Source: an uncultured Christensenellaceae bacterium (GTDB lineage: Bacteria; Bacillota; Clostridia; Christensenellales; UBA3700). Taken from it: a stretch of 64,000 bases of DNA. The position numbers and the translations under genes are program-made. Below are positions 63,070-64,000 of this stretch, piece after piece. Every line of letters begins with the position of its first letter. Within the stretch, counting starts at the first letter, position 1. The notes beneath the pieces are model-generated. The model searched no databases, was not told where the DNA came from, and saw nothing but the letters and a program-made list of their open reading frames with translations. The stretch covers positions 1-64,000 of the forward strand of contig CALWHJ010000005.1 of the NCBI GenBank assembly GCA_944380355.1. Reading direction: 5' to 3'.

Positions 63070-63267
63070 ATGACAAACTTCAACGAATGTGGTTGCAACA
63101 ACCAGAATTACAACGAATGTTCGAACGGCGGTTTCAACTGCTTGTGGCTCATTATCCTTTTGCTTTGCTGCGGCGGCTGCGGTAACGGATGCGGCGCTAG
63201 CACGAGCAAATGCGATTGCGGTTGCATCATTCCCGTAATTGTTGCGCTTTGTTGCTGCTGTAAATAA
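63070..63267 (+). CDS. Small cysteine-rich protein
   Basis: 65 residues, of which 15 are Cys. A polar Asn-rich start (MTNFNECGCNNQNY) leads to a hydrophobic stretch (NCLWLIILLLCC), a Gly/Cys cluster and a second hydrophobic end (IIPVIVALCCCCK). The ATG at 63070 is chosen because GGAGG sits 8 bp upstream; the frame could begin at 63055, but that ATG overlaps the ribosome site. The layout resembles small high-cysteine proteins annotated in Clostridia as coat- or chorion-like; function unknown. A terminator follows. Confidence 0.8.
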   Translation: MTNFNECGCNNQNYNECSNGGFNCLWLIILLLCCGGCGNGCGASTSKCDCGCIIPVIVALCCCCK

Positions 63268-63297
63268 GCAAACGGCCCATAGCAAAACTACATAAGA

Positions 63298-63327
63298 AAA
63301 AAGGAGTACCGTTCAGGTACTCTTTTT
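63298..63327 (+). terminator. Terminator of the cysteine-rich protein gene
   Basis: Stem AAAGGAGTACC/GGTACTCTTTT with loop GTTCA, then T5. Confidence 0.85.
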
Positions 63328-63393
63328 GATTTTAAAAAGATATTGTCGTGGTATGGTTGCCGGGATAGGGTTGCCGGTGTAGGGGGTTTTATA

Positions 63394-63696
63394 TCAGACA
63401 ACCTCGTGCTTATCGGAGGCATTTTCGTCGTCGGCACTTTCCGAAGTTTGAGAAGCGATGCCGGCTTTGTACTTTTTGTCGTAAAGAGTAAAGTTGATTA
63501 TCTCCCAGACCGTATCTAAGATAAATACGGGCAAAAAGCAATAGAGCGTGAATTGCCAGTACATCTCTGTAAAAACGGCGACAAAGCTTACCCAGATAAT
63601 AAACATAACCGGAGTAATCACGCCTTTGAATATTTTATAGGGTAGCGGTTTTATCGAAAAAGACAGCCACCAAGTGATAAAATTGTATTTTTGCAT
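63394..63696 (-). CDS. Small membrane protein, unknown
   Basis: 100 residues. Two hydrophobic segments (~24-45 GVITPVMFIIWVSFVAVF and ~48-66 FTLYCFLPVFILDTVW) and a hydrophilic acidic tail rich in Ser/Glu/Asp (QTSESADDENASDKHE). No family recognised. There is no clear ribosome site before the ATG. It reads divergently from the last gene in the window. Confidence 0.6.
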   Translation of the reverse strand: MQKYNFITWWLSFSIKPLPYKIFKGVITPVMFIIWVSFVAVFTEMYWQFTLYCFLPVFILDTVWEIINFTLYDKKYKAGIASQTSESADDENASDKHEVV

Positions 63697-63787
63697 AATT
63701 CGATTTTAGCACAAGCGCGCCTTCGTGTCAAACGCTATCGGTGGCGAATAAAAGCATAAAAGGAGTATTTGTTCCATAAAGTTTAGT

Positions 63788-64000
63788 ATGAACAAAGTCA
63801 AGTGGCTGTGGAGTATGACTATAGGCGTAGGGCTGGTATTGCTTTATGCCGCGCCCAGTGCGTATTTTGTCGATACGCAAGGTGTATATGCGGGATTAAA
63901 GTTGCCCGTATTCGCATTGTCGGGATTGTGGATTACAGTGGGCTGGAGTATAGTGTATCTTGCCGACATAGCCGTTATATCCCGTCTTGTTTATTATCGT
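63788..64000 (+). CDS. Membrane protein, possibly TspO/MBR-like, truncated by the window edge
   Basis: The first 71 residues only. Hydrophobic, with two membrane segments (WLWSMTIGVGLVLLYAA and ALSGLWITVGWSIVYLADIAV). The pattern L-x-L-P-x-F-x-L-S-G-L-W-x-x-x-G-W-S-I-V-Y-L recalls the loop and second helix of TspO/MBR proteins (tetrapyrrole-binding membrane sensors), but key Trp and Pro residues are not all visible. AAAAGGAG lies ~22 bp upstream, too far for a good ribosome site. Identity is uncertain. Confidence 0.45.
   Translation, partial: MNKVKWLWSMTIGVGLVLLYAAPSAYFVDTQGVYAGLKLPVFALSGLWITVGWSIVYLADIAVISRLVYYR

Overview
The window looks like chromosome of an anaerobic, fermentative Bacillota (Clostridia-type) bacterium, probably an uncultured gut lineage. 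It is moderately AT-rich with AT-rich spacers. Pyruvate formate-lyase, its activase and AdhE stand together, AdhE behind a Rex-type operator. There is a V/A-type rotary ATPase with sodium-site residues in the K ring, a single-chain GlyRS, a class I LysRS, many N-terminally lipidated proteins and sigma70 promoters with 17-bp spacers. No phage, transposase, CRISPR array or resistance gene was seen.

Layout. 1-0.5 kb: 3' end of a 5S rRNA and a mosaic of degenerate direct repeats. 0.8-5.6 kb: a large InlB-repeat/BspA-type surface lipoprotein. 5.7-6.7 kb: manganese riboswitch and MntP exporter. 6.9-9.8 kb: five tRNAs (Val, Gly, Cys, Leu, Pro), with Leu and Pro followed by repeat cassettes that each end in a copied tRNA 3' end. 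8.2 kb: a membrane protein. 10-12.6 kb: a PI-PLC-like lipoprotein, an unknown lipoprotein and a GNAT acetyltransferase. 12.7-15.3 kb: an amino-acid ABC importer whose binding protein has its two halves in reversed order and whose ATPase carries a large insertion. 15.8-21.9 kb: fermentation block (ZTP riboswitch, pflB, pflA, Rex site, adhE). 22-24 kb: sirtuin and malic enzyme. 24.4-27.3 kb: a TrpXYZ-like ABC importer. 27.8-30.9 kb: AraC regulator and class I LysRS fused to a tRNA-binding domain. 31.1-34.4 kb: tRNA-Glu, then an ECF sigma factor, an RsgI-like anti-sigma factor and a lipoprotein with a shared promoter motif. 34.6-38.4 kb: tRNA-Arg, a frameshifted ATPase, a putative small RNA, a GH16/YhcH operon, a pentapeptide-period glycine-repeat protein and a 22-codon gene with complete signals. 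38.8-43.4 kb: TetR regulator, zinc phospholipase C-like protein and a two-component system. 43.5-55.5 kb: manA, tsaC, a low-Mr phosphatase, rpiB and a nine-gene V-type ATPase operon with a small membrane protein at its end. 55.7-64 kb: PepSY lipoprotein, GH3 glucosidase, guaB, ABM protein, GlyRS, a cysteine-rich small protein and two membrane proteins.

How it fits together: PFL/AdhE give formate, acetyl-CoA and ethanol under redox (Rex) and folate/purine (ZTP) control. GH16, GH3, YhcH and ManA serve polysaccharide and sugar use. The V-ATPase probably couples ATP to a Na+ gradient. Several lipoproteins and two signalling modules suggest active envelope sensing.

Most promising leads: the circularly permuted binding protein with its modified ATPase, the tRNA-tail repeat cassettes, the ECF/RsgI-like/lipoprotein regulon, the 22-residue gene, and an anti-Shine-Dalgarno small RNA that may be controlled by the nearby two-component system. 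All calls come from reading the sequence; no database search was run.
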